A stretch of 64,000 nucleotides of DNA from JBCDBW01 sp039182965 (lineage in GTDB: Bacteria > Verrucomicrobiota > Verrucomicrobiia > Verrucomicrobiales > DEV007): NCBI GenBank assembly GCA_039182965.1, contig JBCDBW010000009.1:1-64000 (forward strand), written 5' to 3'. A program made the translations under genes and the position numbers. Below the pieces are notes generated by a model. The model saw only the letters and a program-made list of their open reading frames with translations. It was not told the origin of the DNA and searched no databases. Positions 35,266 to 44,764 of this stretch are shown here, piece by piece. Position 1 is the first letter of the stretch, and every line of letters starts with the position of its first letter.

Positions 35266-35401
35266 TCCGGAAAGGACGGGGAGCGAATCGAATTTTATCG
35301 TTCACTGTCGATGATATAGCCTGAGGGACATACGGGAAGGGCGTTTTGCGGGTGATGTTTTTGGGTTGTCTTTGGCTACGGGAAAGCGAATTTTGGGAGA
35401 G

Positions 35402-36820
35402 ATGAGGGCCTATGTATGTCTGGTGAGTGTTTGGTTGATGGCTGGCGGAGCGGTGTCATGGGGTCTTGAGCGGCCGAACGTGATTTTGATTTTGGCGGAT
35501 GATCTGGGTTATGGAGACGTGGGTTGTTTTGGTCAGGCGACGCTGAAGACTCCGAATTTGGATCGGATGGCTGCGGAGGGGCTCAAGCTGACGCGATTTT
35601 ATGCAGGATCGACGGTGTGCGCGCCATCGCGTTGTGTTTTGATGACGGGATTGCATACGGGGCGCTGTCGGGTGCGAGGGAATGGCCCCGGGCTGTTGAA
35701 GCCTGAGGATGTGACGGTGGCGGAAGTTTTAAAGGAGGCCGGCTATGCGACGGCCTGTATTGGGAAGTGGGGAATTGGGAATCCGCCACCGGTGGATGAT
35801 CCGGCGCGCAACGGCTTTGATTACTTCTTTGGTTATGTGAACATGTTTCATGCGCACAACTTTTACCCTGAGTTTCTTTATCGGAACGGGGAGAAAGTTG
35901 CCTTGAGAAATTTGGTTCCCGAAAAGTGGAAAGAAGATCGTGGAGCGACGCTTGAGCGGGAGGGATACGGCGTGGCGGACAAGAAAGTGGATTATGTGCC
36001 GGATTTGTTGCTGGCGGATGTACTGCGTTATCTGGATGGGCGTGATGCCGAAGGGGAAGGCCCTTTTTTCCTTTATTACGCGTTGAACGTACCGCATGCG
36101 AACAATGAGGGGGGGCGTGCCGAGGAAGGCGGGGATGGGATGGAGGTGCCGGACTGGGGGCGTTTTGCGGGGCGCGAGGAGTGGCCGAAGCCGGAAAGAG
36201 GATTTGCGAAGATGGTGGAGGATATCGATCGCGGAGTGGGGGCGATCATGGAGAAGTTGAATGAGACGGGAATGGCTGAAGATACGCTTGTTCTTTTTTC
36301 CAGCGATAACGGGCCGCATGGGGAGGGCGGGCATGTGATGGAGTTCTTCAATTCGAACGGTGACTTTCGGGGCATGAAACGTGATTTGACGGAAGGTGGG
36401 CTTCGGGTGCCAACGATCGCATGGTGGCCTGGGACGGTGGAGCCTGGCAGTGAGTCGGAGCACATTGGGGGTTTTCAGGATATTTTGGCGACATGTGCGG
36501 AATTGGCCGGGGTCGCGGTGCCTGAGGAGACCGACGGCATTTCACTGGTGCCGACTCTAACGGGAGAGGGGGAGCAGCAAAAGCATGCGTATTTGTATTG
36601 GGAGTTTTTGGAGAAGGGAGGGAAGCGAGCGATTTTAAAGGGGGACTGGAAGGCGATTCAACTTGAGACGATTCGTAAGCCGGGGCAGGCGATCGCGCTG
36701 TATCATGTGGGTGACGATCTCGGGGAGGAGCGAGATTTGGCATTGGATTATCCGGCGCTGGTTGAGGAACTAGAGGCGCTGATGGACGAGGCGCACTTCG
36801 AGCCGGAAAAGGGTGAGTAG
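35402..36820 (+). CDS. Secreted FGly-type sulfatase (S1 family) A
   Basis: The frame opens at 35366, but ATG 35402 is preceded by GGGAGAG and starts a signal peptide (MRAYVCLVSVWLMAGGAVSW), giving 472 residues. The metal-binding LADDLGYGD (D33, D34) and the FGly motif C73-A-P-S-R in STVCAPSRCVLMTG identify a type I sulfatase, whose Cys is converted to formylglycine. SSDNGPHG near 300 is the second metal motif, and TPNLDR after the first motif is also typical. It hydrolyses sulfate esters from polysaccharides or glycolipids in the periplasm or outside. No sulfatase-maturating enzyme is seen in the window. korAB follows on the same strand after 134 bases and is not obviously related. Confidence 0.93.
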   Translation: MRAYVCLVSVWLMAGGAVSWGLERPNVILILADDLGYGDVGCFGQATLKTPNLDRMAAEGLKLTRFYAGSTVCAPSRCVLMTGLHTGRCRVRGNGPGLLKPEDVTVAEVLKEAGYATACIGKWGIGNPPPVDDPARNGFDYFFGYVNMFHAHNFYPEFLYRNGEKVALRNLVPEKWKEDRGATLEREGYGVADKKVDYVPDLLLADVLRYLDGRDAEGEGPFFLYYALNVPHANNEGGRAEEGGDGMEVPDWGRFAGREEWPKPERGFAKMVEDIDRGVGAIMEKLNETGMAEDTLVLFSSDNGPHGEGGHVMEFFNSNGDFRGMKRDLTEGGLRVPTIAWWPGTVEPGSESEHIGGFQDILATCAELAGVAVPEETDGISLVPTLTGEGEQQKHAYLYWEFLEKGGKRAILKGDWKAIQLETIRKPGQAIALYHVGDDLGEERDLALDYPALVEELEALMDEAHFEPEKGE

Positions 36821-36954
36821 GGGTGGGTAAAGCCAGGGGCCGGGGGGCGAAGGGCAGAGGGAAAAAGCGGCTCTTCGTGTGACAAATTGCTTGGTCGCTT
36901 GGGTTATGCGTGTTACTTGATTTCGCGGCATTTGACGCGATTTTAAACGTTACC

Positions 36955-38781
36955 ATGTCAACCCCCGGCCAAGCCCCTTCGGATCAAACGGAGCCCGTTG
37001 TATTAGACGGGTCGTCACCTGCTCAGGAGGATCTCCGCAATGCGGTGATTCGGTTTGCAGGTAATTCGCAGGACGGGATCCAGACGATTGGCGGGTTATT
37101 GGCGCGGTTGGCGGGGCGGAGTGCCCGGGAGGTGATGACGTATATGACCATTCCGTCGACGATTTCGGGTGGGCCGTCCATTTTCCAAGTGCATTTGGGG
37201 TCTGGTGAAGTTTTGTCGGCGGGAGACGAGGCCGATTTTTTGGTGGCGTTTTACCAGCACAGTTATGACGACCACATAGCGTCGCTCAAAGACGGTGGCG
37301 TTTGCATTTATGATTCGGATCATGTGGAACCGGCGGAAGGGGACGATCGCGTGCATTATGTTGCGGTGCCGATTACGAGCACGACGATCGAAGCGATTGG
37401 GGGGACTGCAAAAGATCGTGGGAAGAACATGTTTGTTCTTGGGTTGGTTACCGCTTTGTTTGATTTGGATCGTGCGAAATTGACGGCGATCATTGAGCGA
37501 CAATTTGGTAAGAAGAGTGAGGATGTGTTGCGGAACGCGATGTTGGCCTTTGATGCGGGGTATTCCTACCCGTTGGGAGACATTTTGGATCGTTCATTCA
37601 ATCTCAAGGGAGGGGAGTCGACGGATGAGCATCGCGTGACGACGGATGGGAACACGGCTTTGACCTATGGTTTGATTGCGGGTGGTGTGCGCTGGGGCTC
37701 CGGCTATCCGATTACGCCATGGTCTCCGATCATGGAGACCTTGCGGACGGAATTACCGAAGTATGGCGGGATGTTTTTGCAGGCGGAGGATGAATTGGCG
37801 GCGATCTCGATGGCATTGGGTGAGGCTTATGCGGGGCATTTGGCGGTGACGGGAAGTTCGGGGCCGGGATTGTCCTTAAAGATGGAGGCTTTGAGTTACG
37901 CGGTGATGGCGGAATTACCGTTGGTGGTAATCAACGTGCAGCGGGGAGGGCCGAGCACTGGTTTACCCACGAGTGTTGAGCAGAGTGATTTGATGCAGGC
38001 GATTTATGGGAGTCATGGAGATACGCCACGTGTGGTCTTAGCTCCGAGGAATGTGGAGGATTGTTTTTATACCGCTCTTGAGGCGTGTCATATTGCCAAA
38101 GCTTACAGCACGCCGGTGATTATTCTGACTGATCAGGCGTTGGCGACGCGGATCGAGGCGTTTCAAGAGCCTGATTTTGACGCTTTAGTGGTTGAGCCTG
38201 TGTTGGAGCTTCAGGCACGGGGCGAGGATTTTGTCCCTTATCCTTTCGACGGTCATACCAAGCATGCGCCTCCGGGGACGAAGATGAAGGGCGGGCAGTA
38301 TCCGGTGGTCACGGGGTTAGAGCATGATGAATGGGGACATCCATCGGCGAATCCGAACACCCATCAGCGGATGGTGAACAAGCGTCGTGACAAGATAAGG
38401 CGCTATGGCGATACGATACCGGTCCCAGATGTTTTTGGCGGGGAAAGCGGGGAAGTTTTGCTTGTGGGCTGGGGGTCGACGTGGGGTCCGATTAGGGAAG
38501 CTACGATGCGTGAGCGGAAAGCGGGAGTAGAGGTCTCGGCATTGCATCTTCGCCATTTGAATCCCTTGCCGAAGGGATTGCCGGAGATTTTTGAGAAATT
38601 TGAGCGGGTGTGCGTGGTTGAGTTGAATGATCAGGGGTTGTATGGGCATGGGCAGCTGGCGACACTTTTGCGGGCGCGATATTGTGATGAAAGGATTACG
38701 AGTCTGACGAAGACGGATGGACTCAATTTTCGTATCAGGGAGATTCTTAAGGGCATCAGACCGCTGCGTGCGGATAGTTGA
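36955..38781 (+). CDS. korA: 2-oxoacid:ferredoxin oxidoreductase, alpha (fused gamma-alpha) subunit
   Basis: A 608-residue subunit from ATG 36955 (the frame is open to 36910). The N-terminal gamma-like domain (about 20-200) carries the AGNSQDGIQTIGGLLARLAGR glycine motif, and the alpha domain follows from about 225 (GNTALTYGLIAGGVRWGSGYPITPWSPIME), with the conserved GSGYPITP and ITGSSGPGLSLK-like stretch. These parts bind the substrate 2-oxo acid and communicate with the TPP in KorB. The pair oxidises 2-oxoglutarate or pyruvate-type acids to acyl-CoA with reduction of ferredoxin. KorB follows on the same strand, so a two-subunit enzyme without separate delta is predicted. Location cytosolic. 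Confidence 0.92.
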   Translation: MSTPGQAPSDQTEPVVLDGSSPAQEDLRNAVIRFAGNSQDGIQTIGGLLARLAGRSAREVMTYMTIPSTISGGPSIFQVHLGSGEVLSAGDEADFLVAFYQHSYDDHIASLKDGGVCIYDSDHVEPAEGDDRVHYVAVPITSTTIEAIGGTAKDRGKNMFVLGLVTALFDLDRAKLTAIIERQFGKKSEDVLRNAMLAFDAGYSYPLGDILDRSFNLKGGESTDEHRVTTDGNTALTYGLIAGGVRWGSGYPITPWSPIMETLRTELPKYGGMFLQAEDELAAISMALGEAYAGHLAVTGSSGPGLSLKMEALSYAVMAELPLVVINVQRGGPSTGLPTSVEQSDLMQAIYGSHGDTPRVVLAPRNVEDCFYTALEACHIAKAYSTPVIILTDQALATRIEAFQEPDFDALVVEPVLELQARGEDFVPYPFDGHTKHAPPGTKMKGGQYPVVTGLEHDEWGHPSANPNTHQRMVNKRRDKIRRYGDTIPVPDVFGGESGEVLLVGWGSTWGPIREATMRERKAGVEVSALHLRHLNPLPKGLPEIFEKFERVCVVELNDQGLYGHGQLATLLRARYCDERITSLTKTDGLNFRIREILKGIRPLRADS

Positions 38782-38837
38782 GATCGCGAAATGAACTTGC
38801 CCTGAAGCCTTAGCTAACTGAACTTAACCCCCAGCTC

Positions 38838-39779
38838 ATGCCGACGACAAAACAACCCTCGATTCCGGAAACTGATGAGAAGCTAACGAAAAAGGCCCTC
38901 ACGGCGGACCATCCAACTTGGTGTCCCGGGTGCGGAGACTTCGCGGTGCTTGCGGCCTTTTTCAAGGTGCTAGAGAAGTTACAAATTCCCCACGAAAGGA
39001 TTGTGACGATCGCGGGGATCGGGTGTTCCTCTCGATTCCCTTATTTTGTGAACAGTCACGGTCTTCATTTTATCCATGGCCGCGCGTTACCGTTGGCGAG
39101 TGGCGTTAGTTTGTCGCGTCCCGATTTGCATGTGTTCGCATTTGGCGGGGACGGGGATGGTTTTTCGATCGGAGGGAATCATTTGGACCATACAGCGCGG
39201 AAGAATGTGAATCTTACCTATGTGATCATGGACAACGAAGTCTATGGATTGACGAAGAAGCAGACCTCGCCCACTTCGCCGATTGGATTCAAGTCGAAGA
39301 CGGATCCTGCGGGTGCGGTTGATCGCCCGATCAATCCGATGAAAAAGCTTGTATCGAACGGTGCGACGTTTGTAGCGCGGACGCATGCGACGCAGGTGAA
39401 GCACATGATGGAGATGTTTGAGCGTGCGATTTTGCACCCGGGGTTTTCTGTGGTGGAGACGCTTTCTGAGTGTGTGGTGTTTCACAAGGGAGCATTTGAT
39501 GATGGTAATCCCCGCAAGGGCGGGGAGTTCGATTTGGTTGAGGAAAGGAAGTGGGACGGAACGCCTGAAGATGAGGCGAGGCATGACGTAACGAACGAAG
39601 AAGCGGCGTATGCGCTGGCATCGCTTACGCATCCGGGCAAGTTTGGTGTCTTTATCGAGAAAGACGATGTGCCGACGAAGAATCACCTGGAGGCGCAATG
39701 GATTGACAGCGCGCGTGATCAGGTGGGTGAGGCGACGACCGCGGAATTGCTGAAGAAGCGTTTTGCGGTGATGAAGTAG
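38838..39779 (+). CDS. korB: 2-oxoacid:ferredoxin oxidoreductase, beta subunit
   Basis: A 313-residue subunit with the cluster-binding WCPGCGDF (Cys 29 and 32), a third Cys in GIGCSSR, and the TPP pyrophosphate motif GDGD (104-107) followed by the expected Asn in the same region (GGNHLDHTARKNVN). It binds TPP and a 4Fe-4S cluster and works with KorA. The ATG at 38838 follows korA by 56 bases. The C-terminal extension beyond about 250 (EARHDVTNEEAAYALASL) is typical of the KorB group rather than the pyruvate-type PorB, so 2-oxoglutarate is the more likely substrate (inference). Confidence 0.93.
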   Translation: MPTTKQPSIPETDEKLTKKALTADHPTWCPGCGDFAVLAAFFKVLEKLQIPHERIVTIAGIGCSSRFPYFVNSHGLHFIHGRALPLASGVSLSRPDLHVFAFGGDGDGFSIGGNHLDHTARKNVNLTYVIMDNEVYGLTKKQTSPTSPIGFKSKTDPAGAVDRPINPMKKLVSNGATFVARTHATQVKHMMEMFERAILHPGFSVVETLSECVVFHKGAFDDGNPRKGGEFDLVEERKWDGTPEDEARHDVTNEEAAYALASLTHPGKFGVFIEKDDVPTKNHLEAQWIDSARDQVGEATTAELLKKRFAVMK

Positions 39780-39935
39780 AGAGCGTCGAAGATTTTGAAG
39801 AGGTAGCGACGGTTCCGAAGATGGCGTGGATGCGGTGGGAGTGCTCTGGCGGGTAAAGACGGAGGTCGTGCCACGTTACACCAGTGGCCTGGGCAGATCG
39901 CTAGTCTTTCTCGGTTGCGAGTTTGGTTTTTCGAC

Positions 39936-40580
39936 TCAGGGGGAGAGTCGTTCAATGGACCAGGTGTTGGATCCTTCTTCGCGTTGGGTATAGAGGAATC
40001 GGTCGTGGAGACGGTCAGCGCCCCCTTGCCAAAACTCGAAGGCGCTGGGTTTGATGCGATAGCCTCCCCATGTGGGAGGGAGCGTTATGTCTCGATCAGC
40101 GAATCTCTTTTTGATCTCATGTAGTTTCATCTCGAGGATTTTTCGGGATGAGATGATCTGGCTTTGGTCGGAGACCCAGGCACCGAGTTGACTGTTTCGG
40201 GGGCGTGACAAGAAGTATTTGAGGGAGGTGGCAACGGGAATTTTTGCGGCGGAACCGCGAATGATGATCTGGCGTTCAAGCGCGATCCACGGAAAACACA
40301 TGGCGACTTGAGGATTCTCATCGATATCGAGCGCTTTGTGGCTTTGATAGTTTGTGAAGAAGACGAATCCTGACTCGTCAAAGTATTTGAGGAGAACGGT
40401 GCGGACGGAAGGGGCGGCATTTGCGCTCGCGGTGGCGAGGCTAAAGGCGTTTGGTTCGGGGATTTCGGAATTGCGGGCGGTCTCGAACCAGTGGGCGAAC
40501 TGTTCGAAGGGGTTTTCGTCGAGTGTGACCTTGCGGAGTATTTCCTTGGAGTATTGTTCGCGTTGGTTGGAGAGGTCCAT
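39936..40580 (-). CDS. pdxH: Pyridoxamine 5'-phosphate oxidase
   Basis: A 214-residue flavoenzyme with the conserved sequence of PdxH: RTVLLKYFDESGFVFFTNY (FMN-binding), SHKALDIDENPQVAMCFPW, and at the end WGGYRIKPSAFEFWQGGADRLHDRF with the substrate-binding R...H...R cluster. It oxidises pyridoxine or pyridoxamine phosphate to pyridoxal phosphate with FMN and oxygen, implying aerobic metabolism. Length is close to the usual 210-230 residues. It lies on the strand opposite to korB (convergent) and to the sulfatase B gene (divergent), with no operon partner. Start ATG at 40580. Confidence 0.95.
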   Translation of the reverse strand: MDLSNQREQYSKEILRKVTLDENPFEQFAHWFETARNSEIPEPNAFSLATASANAAPSVRTVLLKYFDESGFVFFTNYQSHKALDIDENPQVAMCFPWIALERQIIIRGSAAKIPVATSLKYFLSRPRNSQLGAWVSDQSQIISSRKILEMKLHEIKKRFADRDITLPPTWGGYRIKPSAFEFWQGGADRLHDRFLYTQREEGSNTWSIERLSP

Positions 40581-40714
40581 TTCTACGGAGTTTAAGCGAA
40601 GCGGTTGGGAAATTCAAAGGGGTGTAGGTGAGTGGATAAGGCAGTGGTGTTATTTTGTGATGAATTCCGGGAACCTTCAACGTTTGGAGGAGGGAGTGGA
40701 TTTCTAAATTACCC

Positions 40715-42262
40715 ATGAACGAAGCGAGAATAAGACTTTTTTTCGCGGCCACGATGACTGTATCTGGCCTTGTTTTGGATGGACGTGCAGACGTATCGAC
40801 ACGTGGTGGGCCGGTGAATATTGTCTATATTTTGTGTGACGATCTTGGGTATGGGGACATTCACTGCATGGCGCCGGAGACTTGCCAGATTGAGACTCCG
40901 TGCGCGGACCGATTGGCGAGGGAAGGGATGATTTTTACGGATGCGCACTCCGGGTCGTCGGTGTGCACGCCGACGCGATACGGATTGATGACGGGGCGAT
41001 ACAGTTGGCGGACGCGTTTGCAGAGCGGGGTGGTAACGGGATTTGCTCCGAGTTTGATTGCGGAAGACCGGGTGACGGTGGCGGGTTTTCTGAAGGAACG
41101 GGGCTATGACACAGCTGTGATTGGGAAGTGGCATCTCGATTTCGAGTATCTTGATCCGGATACGGGCGATCGCTACCGCCAGAAAGAGCATCCGTTGCCG
41201 CCGGTGGGCGCGAAGATTCCGGACGGGCCTTTGCACCGGGGATTCGATTTCTACCATGGGTTTCATCATGCGCGGAACATGGAGGCGGTGATTGAAGATG
41301 ATGAGGTGATCGCGCATGACGATGTCATTAACATGCTGCCGCGGCTAACGGAGAAGTCAGCGGAGTATATTCTGTCCCGAAAGGGGCAGGAGCGGCCATT
41401 TTTCTTGTATATCCCGTTGGGATCGCCGCACACGCCGATTGTGCCATCGGCAGCGTGGCAGGGGAAAAGTCCGCTGGGGGCCTATGGGGATTTTGTGATG
41501 GAGACGGATGCGGTTATCGGGGTGGTGTCGGATGCGTTGGAGGAGGCGGGATTGACCGATGACACGCTGGTGATTTTTACGAGTGACAACGGCTGTTCCA
41601 AGGCAGCGAAGATTGAGGACATGGCGGAGCAGGGGCATCTCGTGAGTGCGCATTTTCGGGGGTCGAAAGCGGATATTTGGGATGGGGGGCATCGGGTGCC
41701 ATTTATCGCGCGTTGGCCGGGGATAATTGAGCCGGGATCGATGAGTGATCAGCTGATTTGCCATGTGGACCTATTTGCGACGGTGGCGGCAATTTTAGCG
41801 GTGGAAATTCCAGCGGGAGCGGCGGAGGACAGTGTGAGTTTTCTTCCGGCGTTTTCTGGGGAGGAGATAGTGTCGACGCGGAACGGGGTGATTCATCACT
41901 CGATCAGTGGGCATTTTGCGTATCGGCACGGCAAGTGGAAGCTGGCTTTGGCGCGGGCGTCTGGGGGCTGGAGCTCGCCGAAAGAAGGTGAGACAGGAGC
42001 GGCCGCACCCAAGGGGCAGCTTTACGACATGGAGGTAGATGTGGCGGAGACGAATAACTTGTTCGACAGCCAGCCGGAGGTCGTGGCGCGATTGTTGGCG
42101 ATGCTTGAGGAGGATGTGGTGCGCGGGCGGAGCACGGAGGGGGCGGAAGCGAAGAATGATGTGGAGGGAATTGTGCTTTGGAAAACGGAGGCGAAGAAGC
42201 GCGGAAAAGGATCGGATAAGCAGAGTAAGAAGGAGAAGGAAGCAGGCTCCGTTTCGAGTTAA
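40715..42262 (+). CDS. Secreted FGly-type sulfatase B
   Basis: A 515-residue type I sulfatase. A signal-like N-terminus (ARIRLFFAATMTVSGLVL) leads into YILCDDLGYGD (D42, D43). The FGly motif is C84-T-P-T-R in SSVCTPTRYGLMTG. FTSDNGC near 290 gives the second metal set. It removes sulfate from a saccharide or aryl substrate in the periplasm. A short hydrophilic lysine/serine-rich tail (about 485-515, GKGSDKQSKKEKEAG) is unusual. Its TAA shares its last A with the ATG of the metallo-beta-lactamase-fold gene (TAATG), so the two are coupled. The gene has a GAGGAGGGA purine block about 20 bases before its ATG, too far to be an ideal ribosome site. Confidence 0.93.
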   Translation: MNEARIRLFFAATMTVSGLVLDGRADVSTRGGPVNIVYILCDDLGYGDIHCMAPETCQIETPCADRLAREGMIFTDAHSGSSVCTPTRYGLMTGRYSWRTRLQSGVVTGFAPSLIAEDRVTVAGFLKERGYDTAVIGKWHLDFEYLDPDTGDRYRQKEHPLPPVGAKIPDGPLHRGFDFYHGFHHARNMEAVIEDDEVIAHDDVINMLPRLTEKSAEYILSRKGQERPFFLYIPLGSPHTPIVPSAAWQGKSPLGAYGDFVMETDAVIGVVSDALEEAGLTDDTLVIFTSDNGCSKAAKIEDMAEQGHLVSAHFRGSKADIWDGGHRVPFIARWPGIIEPGSMSDQLICHVDLFATVAAILAVEIPAGAAEDSVSFLPAFSGEEIVSTRNGVIHHSISGHFAYRHGKWKLALARASGGWSSPKEGETGAAAPKGQLYDMEVDVAETNNLFDSQPEVVARLLAMLEEDVVRGRSTEGAEAKNDVEGIVLWKTEAKKRGKGSDKQSKKEKEAGSVSS

Positions 42263-43161
42263 TGAACATCCACACGATCGACTTGTGGTTTTGTGGTGAA
42301 CCCGGCTTGATTGCGGGATACCTCGTGGAGGGGGCGAGAGGACTAGCCGTTGTGGAGACGGGCCCGGCATCGACCGGAGAGAAGCTGAGGAGTGGGATTG
42401 AGCGCTTAGGATTTTCGACCGGTGATGTGCGTGATGTTTTGGTGACGCACATTCATCTGGATCACAGCGGGGGTGCGGGGTGGTGGGCGAGGGACGGAGC
42501 GACGGTTCACGTGCATCCACGGGGGGCGCGACACTTGGTTGATCCGACGAAATTGCTTGCAGGAGCGGCACAGATTTACGGTGAGCGGATGGACGAGTTG
42601 TGGGGGGAGACCGTGGCGTGTCCCGGGGAGCGGGTGAAGGTGGTGGAAGACGGGGAGAGAGTGAAGGTGGGAGACTTGGTCTTTACGTCGTGGGACACTC
42701 CGGGGCATGCGCGACATCATCACTGCTGGGCGATAGAGGATGTGGCTTTCGTGGGAGATGTGGCGGGGGTGACGTTACCCGGGTCACGATACGTGAGCGT
42801 TGCGGCGGCGCCGCCGCAGTTTGATCCGGTAGCGTATGGTGAATCGATTGACCGGTTGACGGGGGCGGGATTGAGAGAAATTTATCCGACGCATTTTGGG
42901 CTGATCGAGGATGTGGAGGGGCATTTAGAGCGTTATCGGGAATTGTTGGGGGGCGCTTCACAAGTGGTGCGCGCGGAGGTGGAGCGGGGAGCGACGCGGG
43001 GAGAAATGGGGAACATTTATAGGGAGTTTTTGAGTGAAATGGCGATTGCGCAGGGAGAGGGGCAAGACGGCTGGCGGGCGCATGAGCGGCACAATCCGGC
43101 TGCGATGAATGCGGACGGCATCGCATTGTATTGGCAGGCGAAGAAAGAAGGTGCGAAGTAG
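42262..43161 (+). CDS. Metallo-beta-lactamase-fold hydrolase
   Basis: A 299-residue cytosolic protein without signal peptide. The zinc motif THIHLDHSGG (H63, H65, D67, H68) is intact, with further ligands H85 in VHP or H144 region (PGHARHHHC) and D167 in FVGDVAG. The fold covers lactonases, glyoxalases and other hydrolases, so the substrate is not given by the motif; the sequence resembles the general MBL-fold group that is often annotated as Zn-dependent hydrolase. Translation is coupled to sulfatase B (TAATG overlap), so a role in processing a product of that pathway, such as a sugar lactone, is plausible but inferred. The sialate O-acetylesterase gene follows after 37 bases. Confidence 0.85.
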   Translation: MNIHTIDLWFCGEPGLIAGYLVEGARGLAVVETGPASTGEKLRSGIERLGFSTGDVRDVLVTHIHLDHSGGAGWWARDGATVHVHPRGARHLVDPTKLLAGAAQIYGERMDELWGETVACPGERVKVVEDGERVKVGDLVFTSWDTPGHARHHHCWAIEDVAFVGDVAGVTLPGSRYVSVAAAPPQFDPVAYGESIDRLTGAGLREIYPTHFGLIEDVEGHLERYRELLGGASQVVRAEVERGATRGEMGNIYREFLSEMAIAQGEGQDGWRAHERHNPAAMNADGIALYWQAKKEGAK

Positions 43162-43198
43162 ATCGTTTTTTAGAATCAACCTGAGTCTCTCTCATTTT

Positions 43199-44764
43199 AT
43201 GAAATTGATTGTGTTCTCTATACTCGTTGGATTGTTGGGATTCGTCACCATTTCCTTGGCAGAAGTGCGACCAAATCCTCTGTTTGGTGACCACATGGTT
43301 CTTCAGCGAGGCCAGGTGGTGCCGGTTTGGGGGACGGCGGATGCGGAAGAGGTGGTTAAGGTGGCATTCGCGGGGCAAGAGTTGAGAACGAACGCAGATG
43401 GAGAAGGAAAGTGGATGGTGAAACTGAAGCCAATGGAGGCGAATGCGACGGGAGGCGAATTACGGATCAACGACCTCGTTATTTCGGATGTGCTGGTGGG
43501 TGAAGTGTGGGTTTGTTCGGGGCAATCCAACATGGCGATGCCGGTGAGGAACACCACGGATGGGGACGAGGCGATGGTGGCTGCTGGGGAAGGTGCGTAT
43601 CCGACGTTACGTTTGTTCAAAGTTCCTGTGGATGGGGCAGACGAGCCACGCGGGAGCGTGGACGCGGCCTGGTCGAAGAGTGATGGCGAGACGGTGGGCG
43701 CGTTTTCGGCGACGGGCTTTTATTTTGGGAGAGCGTTGAATCGCGATTTGGGAGTGCCCTTGGGATTGATTCAGTCGGCGAGCGGGGGGACCAATGCGAA
43801 TTCTTGGATAAACAGCGAAACGTATGCGAACGAAGATGTGGGCGCGGTGAGTCGGGAGCGGTTTGAAGCGGCGGTGGTGGCGTATCCTGCGGCGAAGGAG
43901 CGGTTTGAAGCGGCATTGGCAAAGTGGCGAGCGGATGCGAAAGCTGCGCGAGAGGCGGGGAATCCTGTGGAAGGGCGAGCCCCGCGTGAGCCGATTGGGC
44001 CGAATCATGTGAAGCGTCCAGCCGGGCATTACAATGCGATGATCGCGCCGCTACAGCCATACGCGATCGCAGGAGCTGTATGGTATCAAGGCGAAGGAAA
44101 TTCGCGAGTGCCATTTGCGGATGGATACCGAGATTTGATGTTGGCACTCATTGAAGATTGGCGTGAGGATTGGGCGGCAGCAGGTGGAGAGTCGGGAGAT
44201 TTTCCATTTTACGTGGTGCAGTTGCCGAACTTCGCGAACGGGGATGCGTGGGGTTGGCCGGTGATTCGAGAGCAAATGATGAAGATTTGGAAGGACGGAG
44301 AGAATACGGGGACGGTGGTTACGATTGATGTGGGGGATGCGACGGATATTCATCCGAAAAACAAGGTGCCGGTGGGCGAGCGTCTGGCGATTTTTGCGCG
44401 GGGGAATGCCTATAATGAGGGCCTTGTTTACTCGGGACCGGTATTGAAGCGCGTGAAGATGGAGGGGCCATCAGCCGTCTTGAGCTTTGATCATGTCGGG
44501 GGTGGTTTGAAAGCTTCGGACGGAGAGGCTTTGCGTTGGTTTGAGATCGCGGGAGAGGATATGGAGTTTGTTCCGGCGACGGCAAAGATCAAGGGGAAGC
44601 GGATTGTAGTGAGCGCGGATAGTGTGACGACGCCTGAGGCGGTGCGTTATGCTTGGACGAACAATCCCGAGAATCCCAACTTTGTGAATGCGGAAGGTTT
44701 ATGGGCGTCGCCTTTCCGGACCGATGAGGGTGAGATACCGGCGCCTGTGACAGAGCGAGAATGA
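43199..44764 (+). CDS. Secreted sialate O-acetylesterase-like (SASA) carbohydrate esterase
   Basis: The frame is open from 43109, but ATG 43199 starts the signal peptide (MKLIVFSILVGLLGFVTISLA), giving 521 residues. After an N-terminal domain with NPLFGDHMVLQRGQVVPVWG, typical of this family, come the SGNH/GDSL-like catalytic motifs: GEVWVCSGQSNM with nucleophile S110, GGTNANSW, and DVGDATDIHP with the D/H pair near 377-385. Such esterases remove acetyl groups from sialic acids or acetylated polysaccharides. In this setting the substrate is probably an O-acetylated, sulfated glycan (inference). The gene is part of the sulfatase B to C operon and overlaps sulfatase C by ATGA. Confidence 0.9.
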   Translation: MKLIVFSILVGLLGFVTISLAEVRPNPLFGDHMVLQRGQVVPVWGTADAEEVVKVAFAGQELRTNADGEGKWMVKLKPMEANATGGELRINDLVISDVLVGEVWVCSGQSNMAMPVRNTTDGDEAMVAAGEGAYPTLRLFKVPVDGADEPRGSVDAAWSKSDGETVGAFSATGFYFGRALNRDLGVPLGLIQSASGGTNANSWINSETYANEDVGAVSRERFEAAVVAYPAAKERFEAALAKWRADAKAAREAGNPVEGRAPREPIGPNHVKRPAGHYNAMIAPLQPYAIAGAVWYQGEGNSRVPFADGYRDLMLALIEDWREDWAAAGGESGDFPFYVVQLPNFANGDAWGWPVIREQMMKIWKDGENTGTVVTIDVGDATDIHPKNKVPVGERLAIFARGNAYNEGLVYSGPVLKRVKMEGPSAVLSFDHVGGGLKASDGEALRWFEIAGEDMEFVPATAKIKGKRIVVSADSVTTPEAVRYAWTNNPENPNFVNAEGLWASPFRTDEGEIPAPVTERE

